A stretch of 64,000 nucleotides of DNA, from contig NZ_JAFMZO010000002.1 in NCBI RefSeq assembly GCF_024436395.1, forward strand, positions 434,001 to 498,000, given 5' to 3'. The DNA is from Paradesertivirga mongoliensis (GTDB lineage Bacteria; Bacteroidota; Bacteroidia; Sphingobacteriales; Sphingobacteriaceae). The position numbers were made by a program, and so were the translations under genes. Positions 35,339 to 44,763 of this stretch are shown piece by piece. Each line of letters opens with the position of its first letter. Positions within the stretch are counted from its first letter, which is position 1. The notes beneath the pieces were generated by a model. The model was not told the origin of the DNA. It saw only the letters and a program-made list of their open reading frames with translations, and did no database searches.

Positions 35339-36550
35339 ATGAAAATATTCGATACAACGACAAAGATTGTGGCTAAGCTGGTTACATTAACTGTCATCAT
35401 CATAAGCACCTTAAGCTTCAACACAGAAGCAAAACCGATCAAACTGGGATTTATTCCCTTAACTGATTGCGCACCATTAGTTGCAGCTAAAGAATTAGGC
35501 CTGTTTAAAAAGTATGGCGTAGAGGTAGAATTATCAAAAGAAGCATCATGGGCGAACGTTCGTGATAAAATTCTTTTAGGGGAACTTGACGGAGCGCACT
35601 GTTTGTATTCGATGCCTTTATCGGTATACACCGGAATTGGCGGAAAGGCTGGCTCTGAAATGAAAATTGCCATGATGTTAAACAACAACGGCCAGGCGAT
35701 TACACTTTCAAAGGAATTTTGCGGATTAGTTGGATACAAGGGAGTAAATAAAGCCGCCGCGGCGACTAAAAAAGTACAGAACCGCAAAGAGGTAACCTTC
35801 GCAATGACTTTCCCTGGTGGCACTCACGACATCTGGCTACGCTATTGGTTGGCGGCAGCAGGTATTGGGGCGAAATCAGTGGGAATTATCACTATTCCAC
35901 CGCCGCAAATGGTTGCAAACATGCGGGTAGACAACATGGAAGGATTTTGTGTCGGCGAGCCCTGGGGTGGTGTAGCTGCGGCCCAAAACGTTGGATTTAC
36001 CCATATCGCTTCCCAGGATTTGTGGAGCGATCATCCTGAAAAAGCGCTGGTCGTGAACTCAAAGTTTGCTGCTTCACAAAGAGATGATCTGAAGAAAGTA
36101 ATGAAAGCCATTATTGAAGCACAAAAATGGCTCGACAATTTAGGAAACCGTAAAAAAGCCGCTTCCTGGTTAACCAAGCCATATTATGTAAATGCGCCGC
36201 TGGCTGTTATCGAAGCCCGTTTAGCAGGAAGCAGCGATTTAGGCTGCGAACTAGGGGTTCAGAAATACAAGGGCAATTACATGACCTTTTACAAGGGGGG
36301 GATTGTGCCGATGCCGAAAAAAGTTTACACCTACTGGTTTCTTGCTCAATTTGTACGATTCGGATATCTGAAAGCTGAGCCCAACTACGCAGCCATTGCC
36401 GAGAAGCTTACCCTCGACGACCTGTACACCGAAGTTGCGAAGGAAATGGGCGTACCAGCTCAGGCCGACATGCAACCGATCAAAACTAATTACGACGTCA
36501 TATTCAATCCCAAAGACATAGACACCTACTTAAAAACAACAAAAAGATAA
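35339..36550 (+). CDS. nrtA: Nitrate ABC transporter substrate-binding protein (NrtA/CmpA family)
   Basis: A 403-residue periplasmic binding protein. A signal peptide covers about residues 1-30 (LVTLTVIIISTLSFNTEA). The mature part begins KPIKLGFIPLTDCAPLVAAKELG, a typical NrtA/CmpA start, with TFPGGTHDIWLRYWLAA and FCVGEPWGGVAAAQNVG later, which are the ligand-pocket motifs. It probably stays in the periplasm since no lipobox is seen. A 9-bp hairpin separates it from the permease gene. NrtA-like proteins bind nitrate, nitrite or bicarbonate; nitrate is inferred here from the neighbours. Confidence 0.88.
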   Translation: MKIFDTTTKIVAKLVTLTVIIISTLSFNTEAKPIKLGFIPLTDCAPLVAAKELGLFKKYGVEVELSKEASWANVRDKILLGELDGAHCLYSMPLSVYTGIGGKAGSEMKIAMMLNNNGQAITLSKEFCGLVGYKGVNKAAAATKKVQNRKEVTFAMTFPGGTHDIWLRYWLAAAGIGAKSVGIITIPPPQMVANMRVDNMEGFCVGEPWGGVAAAQNVGFTHIASQDLWSDHPEKALVVNSKFAASQRDDLKKVMKAIIEAQKWLDNLGNRKKAASWLTKPYYVNAPLAVIEARLAGSSDLGCELGVQKYKGNYMTFYKGGIVPMPKKVYTYWFLAQFVRFGYLKAEPNYAAIAEKLTLDDLYTEVAKEMGVPAQADMQPIKTNYDVIFNPKDIDTYLKTTKR

Positions 36551-36559
36551 TTAGAAACT

Positions 36560-36580
36560 ATCCCGGCTCTAAGCCGGGAT
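36560..36580 (+). promoter_or_regulatory. Intercistronic hairpin between nrtA and nrtB
   Basis: ATCCCGGCT-CTA-AGCCGGGAT is a perfect 9-bp stem with a 3-nt loop and no T-run, in the 45-bp gap. Such hairpins after a binding-protein gene often protect the 3' end of the upstream message, giving more binding protein than permease. Confidence 0.75.
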
Positions 36581-36595
36581 TTAAAAACGGATAAG

Positions 36596-37384
36596 ATGAA
36601 GAAGATTTTGACCCTCGACACACTTTACACCATCCTCTCCTTTTTTGGAAGTCTGGTAATTTTAGGTATCATTTGGGAATTGGTAGCAATAGTTACCGAA
36701 CATGAAATCCCGGGCCCGGCCTCAACATGGGTAGTATTTAAAGAGCTTATTGCAGAACCCTTTTATGATCGGGGACCAAACGACAAGGGGATTGGCAATC
36801 AGCTGTTCAGCTCTGTTTACCGGGTATTTTTGGGATTTGGAATTGGTAGCTTAATTGCCATCCCGATGGGATTGGCAATGGGGTCTTCTAAATTCATGAT
36901 GCGCCTGTTTAACCCTATCGTGCAAATCCTCCGTCCGGTATCACCTCTTGCATGGTTTCCCTTGGGATTACTTGCCTTTCAGGCAGCAGAAGGTGCAACT
37001 GTATTTATTATTGCCATCACTTCGTTATGGCCAACGCTTATTAATACATCTTTCGGAGTATCCAGTATTCCTGAAGATCATAAAAACGTCGGAAAAGCAT
37101 TCGGTTTTTCGACCTGGAAATACATTACCAAGATTATGCTTCCCTTCGCATTGCCGCACATGATCACCGGATTAAGATTATCAATTGGCGTGGCCTGGCT
37201 GGTTATAGTGGCAGGTGAAATGCTTTCTGGCGGTGTGGGTATTGGATTCTTTGTATGGGATAGCTGGAACGGACTATCATTGGAAAAAATTCTGATAGCG
37301 ATCCTTATAATCGGAACTGTGGGTCTGATACTTGATAAAGCTTTTAGTGCCGTTCAGCACGCTTTTGCATGGGAGAATAAATAA
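36596..37384 (+). CDS. nrtB: Nitrate ABC transporter permease
   Basis: A 262-residue inner-membrane permease with about six hydrophobic segments. The N-terminal helix is followed by IPGPASTWVVFKEL, a usual NrtB/SsuC feature, and the EAA-loop that contacts the ATPase is present (AFGFSTWKYITKIMLPFALP). The segment GVAWLVIVAGEMLSGGVGIGF is typical of nitrate/taurine permeases. The ATPase gene starts 31 nt behind its stop. Confidence 0.88.
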   Translation: MKKILTLDTLYTILSFFGSLVILGIIWELVAIVTEHEIPGPASTWVVFKELIAEPFYDRGPNDKGIGNQLFSSVYRVFLGFGIGSLIAIPMGLAMGSSKFMMRLFNPIVQILRPVSPLAWFPLGLLAFQAAEGATVFIIAITSLWPTLINTSFGVSSIPEDHKNVGKAFGFSTWKYITKIMLPFALPHMITGLRLSIGVAWLVIVAGEMLSGGVGIGFFVWDSWNGLSLEKILIAILIIGTVGLILDKAFSAVQHAFAWENK

Positions 37385-37415
37385 TCTATCTATAATTCAT
37401 TTAAAGCAAATTGTT

Positions 37416-38273
37416 ATGATACTAACAGAGACAGAAGAGACAGTTGTTAAAGAAACGCAAACAGGAGTTTCAAAACCAGATGCGATTAAAATTAAAAACG
37501 TAACTGTATCATTTAAATCAAAAAGCAACGGATTATATACCGCCCTCCACAATATAAATCTAGATGTAAAAAAAGGTGAAATAGTAACCCTTATCGGACA
37601 TTCAGGATGTGGTAAATCAACCCTTATGAATACCATTTCCGGCATGGTTGCTCCCACCTCAGGGGAAGTTTACGCTAATGGAAACTTAGTAAAAGGGCCC
37701 GGACCGGACCGGGGGATTGTATTTCAGAATTACTCTCTCCTGCCCTGGCTGTCTGTATTTCAAAATATCTACGTGGCGGTAGACTCTGCCCTCAAAGACC
37801 TTTCCGCCACTGAAAAAAGAGAGCTTGTTGAAAAAAACCTGCAAATGGTTCATTTGTGGGAACACAGACATAAACTGCCCGGCCATCTTTCGGGCGGAAT
37901 GAAACAACGCGTTGCGATAGCCAGAGCTTTTGCTATTAACCCGAGCATCCTTCTCCTTGACGAGCCTTTCGGAGCGTTAGACGCATTGACCAAAGGTTCT
38001 ATGCATATCGAGTTATTAAAACTATGGAACCTCGACAACCGCAATAAAACCATCGTTATGGTTACCCATGATATTGAAGAAGCGATTTTCCTGTCAGACC
38101 GGGTGGTAGTGATGAATAACGGCCCAGCTGCTACCATTAAGGAAATTGTAGATGTGCCATTAGTCCGGCCAAGAAACAAGAAATCCATCGTACACGAGGC
38201 CGGATATATGGATACGCATGACAGGTTACTTGGATTACTGACAGACAAATTTGACATCAACGATATAGACTAA
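37416..38273 (+). CDS. nrtD: Nitrate ABC transporter ATP-binding protein
   Basis: A 285-residue ABC ATPase. Walker A GHSGCGKST, Q-loop VFQNYSLLPWL, signature LSGGMKQR, Walker B ILLLDEPFGALD and switch His in VTHDIEEA are all intact. It is a single-domain NrtD-type protein, not the NrtC type fused to a binding domain. The ATG at 37416 is preferred because the longer frame from 37332 would overlap the permease. It energises uptake through the permease encoded upstream. Confidence 0.88.
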   Translation: MILTETEETVVKETQTGVSKPDAIKIKNVTVSFKSKSNGLYTALHNINLDVKKGEIVTLIGHSGCGKSTLMNTISGMVAPTSGEVYANGNLVKGPGPDRGIVFQNYSLLPWLSVFQNIYVAVDSALKDLSATEKRELVEKNLQMVHLWEHRHKLPGHLSGGMKQRVAIARAFAINPSILLLDEPFGALDALTKGSMHIELLKLWNLDNRNKTIVMVTHDIEEAIFLSDRVVVMNNGPAATIKEIVDVPLVRPRNKKSIVHEAGYMDTHDRLLGLLTDKFDINDID

Positions 38274-38309
38274 TCCATCAAAGGCAAAAATTCAAACAAA
38301 TCGAACATC

Positions 38310-39611
38310 ATGAACAAGCCACTAACTAAATTAAACATCTTCAGCGCCAAAGGAATCCAGATGAGAACATTTCACATCACCTGGGTAACCTTCTTTTTCT
38401 GTTTCTTTGGCTGGTTTGGAATCGCGCCTTTGATGCCGCTGGTAAGAGAGCAATTGCATCTGGATAAGGAACAAATAGGCAATATTCTGATCGCCTCTGT
38501 TTCTGCAACCATATTGGCCCGTCTTATTATCGGAAAACTTTGCGACAGTTTAGGTCCGCGCCTTTCTTATACCATATTATTAGCTCTGGGGGCAATTCCT
38601 GTTATTGGAATCGGCTTGAGCAACAGCTATGAAAGCTTCCTTATCTTCCGCTTTGTAATCGGAGTTATCGGCGCTTCGTTTGTGATCACTCAATTCCATA
38701 CATCCATGATGTTCGCTCCTAATATAGTAGGGACAGCGAATGCGGTGGCCGGAGGCTGGGGAAATCTTGGCGGCGGGGTCACCAATCTGGTGATGCCTCT
38801 TATTGCGTCAGCATTTGTGGCTCTAGGTTATGCCAGTCAACAGGATTCCTGGAGATATGCGATGATTATTCCCGGAGTGATCTTACTGATCATGGCTGTG
38901 ATATATTTTAAATACACTAAAGACACACCGAAAGGAAATTACAGTGAGTTTACCCGGCAGGCAAAAGTAAAAACCAAGGGATCTTTCACAGCAGCGGCTA
39001 AAGATCCACGTACCTGGTTATTGGCACTGGCCTATGGAGCTTGTTTCGGAGTAGAAATTACCATCGACAACGTGGCTGCTGTATTTTTCGTTGATAACTT
39101 CAACGCCTCATTAATTATGGCGGGCGCCCTAGCCGCAATTTTTGGATTAATGAACTTATTTGCACGCGCATTAGGCGGAATAGTAAGCGACCGGGTTGGA
39201 AAAACTTATGGTTTGAAAGGTAAAGGCTACTTATTAGGAACGTTCCTGATTCTGGAAGGTATTGGATTAGCTTTCTTTGCAAACTCAGCGACGCTGCAAA
39301 TGGCAATATTCGCGATGCTGGTATTTGCATTGTTTCTGAAAATGGCCAATGGAACCACATACTCTATTGTGCCTTTCATTAATAAAAAGGCTATAGGCTC
39401 CGTAAGCGGAATCGTGGGCGCCGGAGGTAATCTCGGAGCTGTGTTGTTCGGATTTCTTTTTAAGTCGGCTTCTCTTACTTATGCCGACGCGTTTTTTTAT
39501 ATCGGCCTGGCCGTTGGAATCATTGGGTTGATTGTGGTTATTGTTCCGTTTGAAAGAGCCCAGACCGAAACCGAGCTAAACGAGCAAGAGGTAAAATTAC
39601 AAACTGTTTAA
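38310..39611 (+). CDS. narK: Nitrate/nitrite transporter of the major facilitator family (NarK/NrtP)
   Basis: A 433-residue membrane protein with 12 predicted helices. The nitrate-porter signatures are present: FGWFGIAPLMPLVREQL in the first helix, the nitrate motif AGGWGNLGGGVTNLVMP in helix 5, and GAGGNLGAVLFGF in helix 11. An arginine in RFVIGVIGASFVITQFHTS probably binds the substrate. It makes a second inner-membrane route beside the ABC importer. It lies 36 nt downstream of nrtD and 17 nt upstream of the nitrate reductase gene. Confidence 0.9.
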   Translation: MNKPLTKLNIFSAKGIQMRTFHITWVTFFFCFFGWFGIAPLMPLVREQLHLDKEQIGNILIASVSATILARLIIGKLCDSLGPRLSYTILLALGAIPVIGIGLSNSYESFLIFRFVIGVIGASFVITQFHTSMMFAPNIVGTANAVAGGWGNLGGGVTNLVMPLIASAFVALGYASQQDSWRYAMIIPGVILLIMAVIYFKYTKDTPKGNYSEFTRQAKVKTKGSFTAAAKDPRTWLLALAYGACFGVEITIDNVAAVFFVDNFNASLIMAGALAAIFGLMNLFARALGGIVSDRVGKTYGLKGKGYLLGTFLILEGIGLAFFANSATLQMAIFAMLVFALFLKMANGTTYSIVPFINKKAIGSVSGIVGAGGNLGAVLFGFLFKSASLTYADAFFYIGLAVGIIGLIVVIVPFERAQTETELNEQEVKLQTV

Positions 39612-39617
39612 CAGCAT

Positions 39618-39624
39618 AAGGAGG
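39618..39624 (+). promoter_or_regulatory. Strong Shine-Dalgarno sequence in front of a TTG start
   Basis: AAGGAGG lies 4 nt before the TTG at 39629. Most genes here have no such site. It identifies TTG as the start of the nitrate reductase gene, which has no suitable ATG before its first Fe-S cysteines. Confidence 0.7.
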
Positions 39625-39628
39625 AATT

Positions 39629-42600
39629 TTGAGCAATAAGGCACACAGCGAAGCTTTTAACACTACATGCTGCTACTGCGGCGTAGGCTGCGGCATTGTA
39701 GTAAATAAAGACAAGAACGATATCGTTACCGTAACAGGCGACATGGATCATCCCGTAAATAAGGGTATGCTATGCAGCAAGGGAATGAATTTGCATTACA
39801 CCGTGAATGACAAAACAGACCGCCTGCTCTATCCTCAAATGCGCCTTAACAAAAGCATGCCGCTGCAACGCGTTAGCTGGGACAACGCCCTGGATAAGGC
39901 TGCTGCAGCCTTCAAAACCTTTATCGATAAGTACGGCCCCGATTCTGTAGCGTTCTATGCCTCCGGCCAATGCCTCACCGAAGAGTATTATGTCATCAAC
40001 AAACTCATAAAAGGCTTCATTGGCAGCAATAACATCGACACCAACTCTCGTTTATGCATGAGCAGCGCTGTGGTTGGCTATAAAATGTCGCTCGGCGAAG
40101 ACAGCGTGCCCGTTTGTTATGACGATATTGAAATGGCCGACTGCTTTTATGTAACCGGGGCGAACCCTGCCTGGTGTCATCCCATTATCTGGAGGAGAGT
40201 TGAGGCACATAAAGCTGAGAATCCAAACGTAAGAATCATCGTAGTTGACCCGCGTGTTACCGACACCTGCTCGATTGCTGATTTACACCTCCAGTTAAAT
40301 CCTGGTACCGATATTACATTAAACTATGCCATAGGCAGAGCCCTGATAGAAAACGGCGATATAGACCTTGAATTCGTAAAAAATCATACCGAAGGTTTTG
40401 AGCGTTACCGCGAAATGGTATTTGAACGAAGCATCACCGAAGCATCTGTTATTTGCGGCGTATCCGAAGACGACATCCGCCTGGCAGCGCGATACATTGG
40501 CGAGGCGAAAGGTTTCCTTACCATGTGGACCATGGGATTGAATCAAAGCTCTATCGGTGTAAACAAAAACCTCAGCCTCATTAATCTAAACCTCATCACG
40601 GGCCATATTGGAAAACCCGGATCCGGCCCATTCTCCTTAACCGGCCAACCTAATGCAATGGGTGGCCGCGAAGTCGGCGGGCTCTCAAACTTGCTGCCCG
40701 CTCACCGCGATTTGAACAACCCTCTGCATCGGGAAGAAGTGCAGAAATTCTGGAAAGGCACTACCATATCCCCTACTCCGGGATTAACTGCCACGCAAAT
40801 GTTCGACGCTCTGAATGAAGGGACATTAAAGGCTATCTGGATAATATGCACCAACCCGCTGACCAGCTTACCTAACGCACGCTGGGCCGAAGAAGGATTG
40901 AAAAAAGCCAAATTCGTTGTTATTCAGGACATCTCAAACAAAGCAGAAACATTAAAATATGCTGATGTAATTCTTCCTGCCGCCACCTGGACAGAGAAGG
41001 AAGGCACCATGACGAATTCCGAAAGAAGAATAAGTCATTTAAGTAAAATAGTCCCTGCGCCGGGCGAAGCTTTGCCCGATTCGGAAATCATTTGCCGCTT
41101 TGCGAAAAAGATGGGTTTTAAGGGATTCGATTATTCATCTCCGGAAGAGATTTATCTGGAACATACCAGATTAACCAGCAAAACCAATTTAAACATCGCC
41201 GGCTTGGACTACGATACAATTAGGCGTAATAAAACCATCCAATGGCCAATTGATAAAAGAACCGGTGCCGGAACACAAAGACTGTTCACAAATCATAAAT
41301 TTTATACAGCCAGCACGCGGGCCATTCTGCATTCACCTCCAGATACGCTGTTGAGTGAGATGCCTAATGACGAATTCCCATTTATTCTAACCACAGGTCG
41401 CATCAGAGATCAGTGGCATACTATGAGTAAAACCGGAAAGGTAAATAAGTTAAATAATCACATTTCTAACGCTTTTCTGGAGATTCATCCCGAAGATGCA
41501 GCCAGCCGTGAAATCAGGGAAGATACCATTGTGGTGGTCAAATCCCGCAGAGGTGAAGTTCGCTTAAAAGCTAAACTTACGTTTGCTATTAAAAAAGGAG
41601 TTGTTTTCCTTCCCATGCATTGGGGCAAAATACTTGGGAGTGACCTAAACCGGGCCAACAACGTAACAAGCCCGATTTTAGACCCCATATCAAAAGAACC
41701 GGATTTCAAATTCTGCGCGGTAAGCATTGAAAAATATAAAAAACCAGCACAACGCATTGTAGTCATCGGCGCCGGCGCAGGATCGTACGGATTTGTGAAA
41801 TCGTACCGCGAGATAAACAAAGACGATGAGATCACCATCTTCAGCAAAGAAGATTTTCCATTTTACAACCGGGTAATGCTTCCCGATTACATCAGTGGCG
41901 AACAACGCTGGGAACAATTGGTAAAAATGAAAGATGCTGAAGAGCCTGAATATAACATTCGCTTGTTAAGAGGCGTAAGCGTGATAAAAATCAACCGCGA
42001 AGAGAAGTTTGTAACCGACTCACGCGGAATTAAAACGCAGTACGATGTTTTGATTATGGCAACAGGCAGCCGTGCGGCGATTCCAAAAAATGTCCCTTCC
42101 CTACCGGGAATTTTCACAATGAGAAGTCGTTTGGATGCCGATAATTTCAAAAGACACGTACCCAAAAATGGTCATGTACTAATTGTGGGTGGCGGCTTAC
42201 TGGGACTTGAAATGGCGGCGTCCTTACGCGAAATTGGTGTTAAAATCACCATCGTACAACGGATTTCCCGTTTTCTCAACCGGCAGTTAGATCCCCTGGG
42301 CAGTCAGTTGCTGCACGAGGAGATGGTAGATCAGGGTTGTGACATTTATTACAATGATGAAGTTCAGCTGTTCTACGGGCGGTCCAAGCTTACTGGTGTA
42401 GGATTGGCAAGTGGACGAAAAATTGATTGCGACGCCATGATCATCGCCATCGGAACCACGCCAAATATAGAACTGGCAAAAGAGATCGGCCTTGAATGCA
42501 AACGTGGAGTAGTAGTAGACAAACGGCTCTTAACGAGCGATCCGTCCATTTTTGCAATCGGTGAAATCGCCGAGTTTGAGGGAGTTCTTTACGGTATTAC

Positions 42601-43153
42601 CGCGGCCGCAGAACAACAGGCGGAGATCGTTGCTCAATATTTGAACGGTGATATCGCCAGTTATTACAAAGGAAGTGTCTTCATGAATATCATTAAAATT
42701 CACGGCTTCGACCTCTGCAGTATTGGCGAAGCCGAATATCCCGAGGAAGACCGGAGCTATGAAGAAATCGTCTTTATTGATAAAGCTAAGCGATATTATA
42801 AAAAGTGTATCGTACGCGAAGATCGCCTGGTCGGTGCAATTCTGATTGGAGATAAATCAGAATTCCAGGAATTCCGGGAACTGATTGAAGGCAAGATCGA
42901 ACTCAGCGAAAAGCGCCTCCACCTATTACGCAGCGGCAAAAAAGCAGAACCGGTGTTGGGCAAACTGGTTTGCAGTTGCAATAACGTGGGTGCTGATAAT
43001 ATCAGAGGAAAAATAAAAGAAGGATGCACAACAATGAAAGATATCTGTAATTCTACCGGGGCAGGAACCGGTTGCGGATCGTGCAAGCCCGAAGTGAAAC
43101 GGATTTTAGAAGAAGCACTCAATGAACAAACTGTTGAAAACGTATTGACATGA
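39629..43153 (+). CDS. Assimilatory nitrate reductase fused to FAD reductase and BFD domain
   Basis: A 1174-residue fusion with a TTG start. Residues 1-690 are a NasA/NapA-type molybdopterin oxidoreductase: [4Fe-4S] cysteines in CCYCGVGCG (about 14-21) and LCSKG (about 48), SRLCMSSAVVGY for the Mo site, and a C-terminal dinucleotide-binding beta domain. Residues about 705-1090 are an FAD/NAD(P)-dependent reductase like the front part of NirB (VVIGAGAGSYGF, IVGGGLLGLEMAA, DPSIFAIGEIAEF). Residues 1110-1165 are a BFD [2Fe-2S] domain (CSCNN...TGCGSC). The chain could carry electrons from NAD(P)H to nitrate in one polypeptide, combining the roles of nasC and nasB. The next gene overlaps by 4 nt. 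Confidence 0.9.
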   Translation: MSNKAHSEAFNTTCCYCGVGCGIVVNKDKNDIVTVTGDMDHPVNKGMLCSKGMNLHYTVNDKTDRLLYPQMRLNKSMPLQRVSWDNALDKAAAAFKTFIDKYGPDSVAFYASGQCLTEEYYVINKLIKGFIGSNNIDTNSRLCMSSAVVGYKMSLGEDSVPVCYDDIEMADCFYVTGANPAWCHPIIWRRVEAHKAENPNVRIIVVDPRVTDTCSIADLHLQLNPGTDITLNYAIGRALIENGDIDLEFVKNHTEGFERYREMVFERSITEASVICGVSEDDIRLAARYIGEAKGFLTMWTMGLNQSSIGVNKNLSLINLNLITGHIGKPGSGPFSLTGQPNAMGGREVGGLSNLLPAHRDLNNPLHREEVQKFWKGTTISPTPGLTATQMFDALNEGTLKAIWIICTNPLTSLPNARWAEEGLKKAKFVVIQDISNKAETLKYADVILPAATWTEKEGTMTNSERRISHLSKIVPAPGEALPDSEIICRFAKKMGFKGFDYSSPEEIYLEHTRLTSKTNLNIAGLDYDTIRRNKTIQWPIDKRTGAGTQRLFTNHKFYTASTRAILHSPPDTLLSEMPNDEFPFILTTGRIRDQWHTMSKTGKVNKLNNHISNAFLEIHPEDAASREIREDTIVVVKSRRGEVRLKAKLTFAIKKGVVFLPMHWGKILGSDLNRANNVTSPILDPISKEPDFKFCAVSIEKYKKPAQRIVVIGAGAGSYGFVKSYREINKDDEITIFSKEDFPFYNRVMLPDYISGEQRWEQLVKMKDAEEPEYNIRLLRGVSVIKINREEKFVTDSRGIKTQYDVLIMATGSRAAIPKNVPSLPGIFTMRSRLDADNFKRHVPKNGHVLIVGGGLLGLEMAASLREIGVKITIVQRISRFLNRQLDPLGSQLLHEEMVDQGCDIYYNDEVQLFYGRSKLTGVGLASGRKIDCDAMIIAIGTTPNIELAKEIGLECKRGVVVDKRLLTSDPSIFAIGEIAEFEGVLYGITAAAEQQAEIVAQYLNGDIASYYKGSVFMNIIKIHGFDLCSIGEAEYPEEDRSYEEIVFIDKAKRYYKKCIVREDRLVGAILIGDKSEFQEFRELIEGKIELSEKRLHLLRSGKKAEPVLGKLVCSCNNVGADNIRGKIKEGCTTMKDICNSTGAGTGCGSCKPEVKRILEEALNEQTVENVLT

Positions 43154-44649
43154 GCGAACTAACAGAGAACGAGCACATCATAAAGGTGAACCTCCCGGGC
43201 GGTATTGTAGCAGCGGGAGATTTACTTGACATATTAAAAGCTGCCGAAAAAGCTGGAATTGAACATGTTAGCCTGGGCAACCGTCAGCAACTTTTCCTCT
43301 CGGCCGCGCCCGAACAGCTCGAAGATCTTGAGCATGAATTTTCCATTGCCGATATCGACTATGAAATTGGCACCGATATGTATCCAAATATTGTTAGTTC
43401 ATACGTTTCAGAAGACATATTCAGCACTTCCAACTGGCTTCGCGAGGGCGTTTATAAAGACATACTCGACCTGTTTGACGAAAAGCCAAAGCTGAAAATA
43501 AATCTGGCCGATAACAACCAGACATTTATTCCATTCTTCACCGGAAACCTTAACTTCATCGCATCCGACAAGAACAATTACTGGCATTTGCATATCCGGT
43601 TCCCTAAAACAAATGTTTTTTACACCTGGCCTAAGCTGATCTATACCGAAGACATTCCATCACTAAGTCTGAACATTGAGAAGGTAATTCTGGCCAATAA
43701 GGCCCAGTTTTACGACCAGCCAAAAATAGACGGCAACCTCCTTTTTCTGGAAGTTGCCTCAGATAAAAAAATAAGCCGGAATCCGGAAGAAAATCTCATA
43801 CTGCCCGATTTCCATTTGCCCTATTACGAAGGATTTAACCGTTACGGCGATAAATACTGGCTCGGAATTTTCAAGCGAAACGAACAATACTCAGTCGCTT
43901 TTCTGATAGACGTTTGTGCGGTTTGCCTGCAATCCAGAATCGGGCAGCTAAACACCACTCCCTGGAAATCTTTAATTATAAAGGGTATAAGCGCCGAGGG
44001 CAGAAAGCAATGGAACTGGATTTTAGCAAAGCACCGGATCAACGTGCGACATGCATCAAATGAGCTTAACTGGCAAATTGAAGATCAATGCGAATATGCC
44101 TTAAACCTGAAGAACCATCTGGTACGTCAGTTCGATAAAGACGATATTAGAACCTTTAAGCTATGCTTCGCGATAAAAATCAACCCTAAAACCGGACTAT
44201 TTGGATCGGTAATTATTCGTAAAAAAGGGGGCAGTCAGAATACCGGAGAAGAACAACACGAACGGTTCGAAATACTTCACACCAGAGATTTCAATCCCAA
44301 CTCAAAAGATTTTATTACCTACCGGGATAACGTAACTCTTGAAAATTTGCCGTCTTCACTCATCACCTTGTGCGACTATTTCTATGAGATTCAAACCAAT
44401 GGCGACACTTTCTCGCCGGCAGAACCCGATTTCGAGCTAGACACCAAAGCAAAAGAAACACCCGTATTGGTTTATCAGTGCAAGCATTGCCAAACCGTTT
44501 ACGACGAAGCATTTGGCGATCCCGTAAATGACATCCCAGCCAGAACGTCGTTTGCCAGGTTGCCCGAAACATATTGTTGTCAAATGTGCGAAGCGCCAAA
44601 AACTGATTTTATAGAAGTAGACAAAAACGTTTTGTTCTCTTTATCCTAA
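43150..44649 (+). CDS. Sirohaem-reductase-like protein fused to rubredoxin
   Basis: A 499-residue protein. The start, VNLPGGIVAAGDLLDILKAAE followed by LGNRQQLFL, resembles the ferredoxin-like half domain of nitrite/sulfite reductases. The matching C-x5-C and C-x3-C sirohaem/[4Fe-4S] ligands are absent, so it cannot be a normal sirohaem enzyme. The last 60 residues are a rubredoxin: CKHC near 443-446, spacer with FGDPVNDIPA, and CQMC near 477-480. Start codon overlaps the nitrate reductase stop (ATGA), which points to a subunit or electron donor of that enzyme. Similar proteins accompany nitrate reductase in other Bacteroidota to my knowledge; function not established. Confidence 0.75.
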   Translation: MSELTENEHIIKVNLPGGIVAAGDLLDILKAAEKAGIEHVSLGNRQQLFLSAAPEQLEDLEHEFSIADIDYEIGTDMYPNIVSSYVSEDIFSTSNWLREGVYKDILDLFDEKPKLKINLADNNQTFIPFFTGNLNFIASDKNNYWHLHIRFPKTNVFYTWPKLIYTEDIPSLSLNIEKVILANKAQFYDQPKIDGNLLFLEVASDKKISRNPEENLILPDFHLPYYEGFNRYGDKYWLGIFKRNEQYSVAFLIDVCAVCLQSRIGQLNTTPWKSLIIKGISAEGRKQWNWILAKHRINVRHASNELNWQIEDQCEYALNLKNHLVRQFDKDDIRTFKLCFAIKINPKTGLFGSVIIRKKGGSQNTGEEQHERFEILHTRDFNPNSKDFITYRDNVTLENLPSSLITLCDYFYEIQTNGDTFSPAEPDFELDTKAKETPVLVYQCKHCQTVYDEAFGDPVNDIPARTSFARLPETYCCQMCEAPKTDFIEVDKNVLFSLS

Positions 44650-44751
44650 AATCGATTAGAAGGAAACATCGTTAAGCGGGCCGAATTTGTAAAGCATCGC
44701 AACGATTTTAATATAAAGACATTCCTCGTAAAGGCATCGAAAGATTTTATC

Positions 44752-44759
44752 TAAGTTTG
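44752..44759 (+). promoter_or_regulatory. Candidate -7 element directly upstream of the TauE-family gene
   Basis: TAAGTTTG matches TAnnTTTG exactly but ends only 4 nt before the ATG at 44764, so the transcript would be leaderless or nearly so. No -33 element is clear. It may give the exporter-moaA-moaD end its own promoter. Confidence 0.35.
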
Positions 44760-44763
44760 TATA

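Noticed and set aside
43150..44649. Sulfite or nitrite reductase
   Set aside because: The paired cysteine motifs for sirohaem and the [4Fe-4S] cluster are absent.
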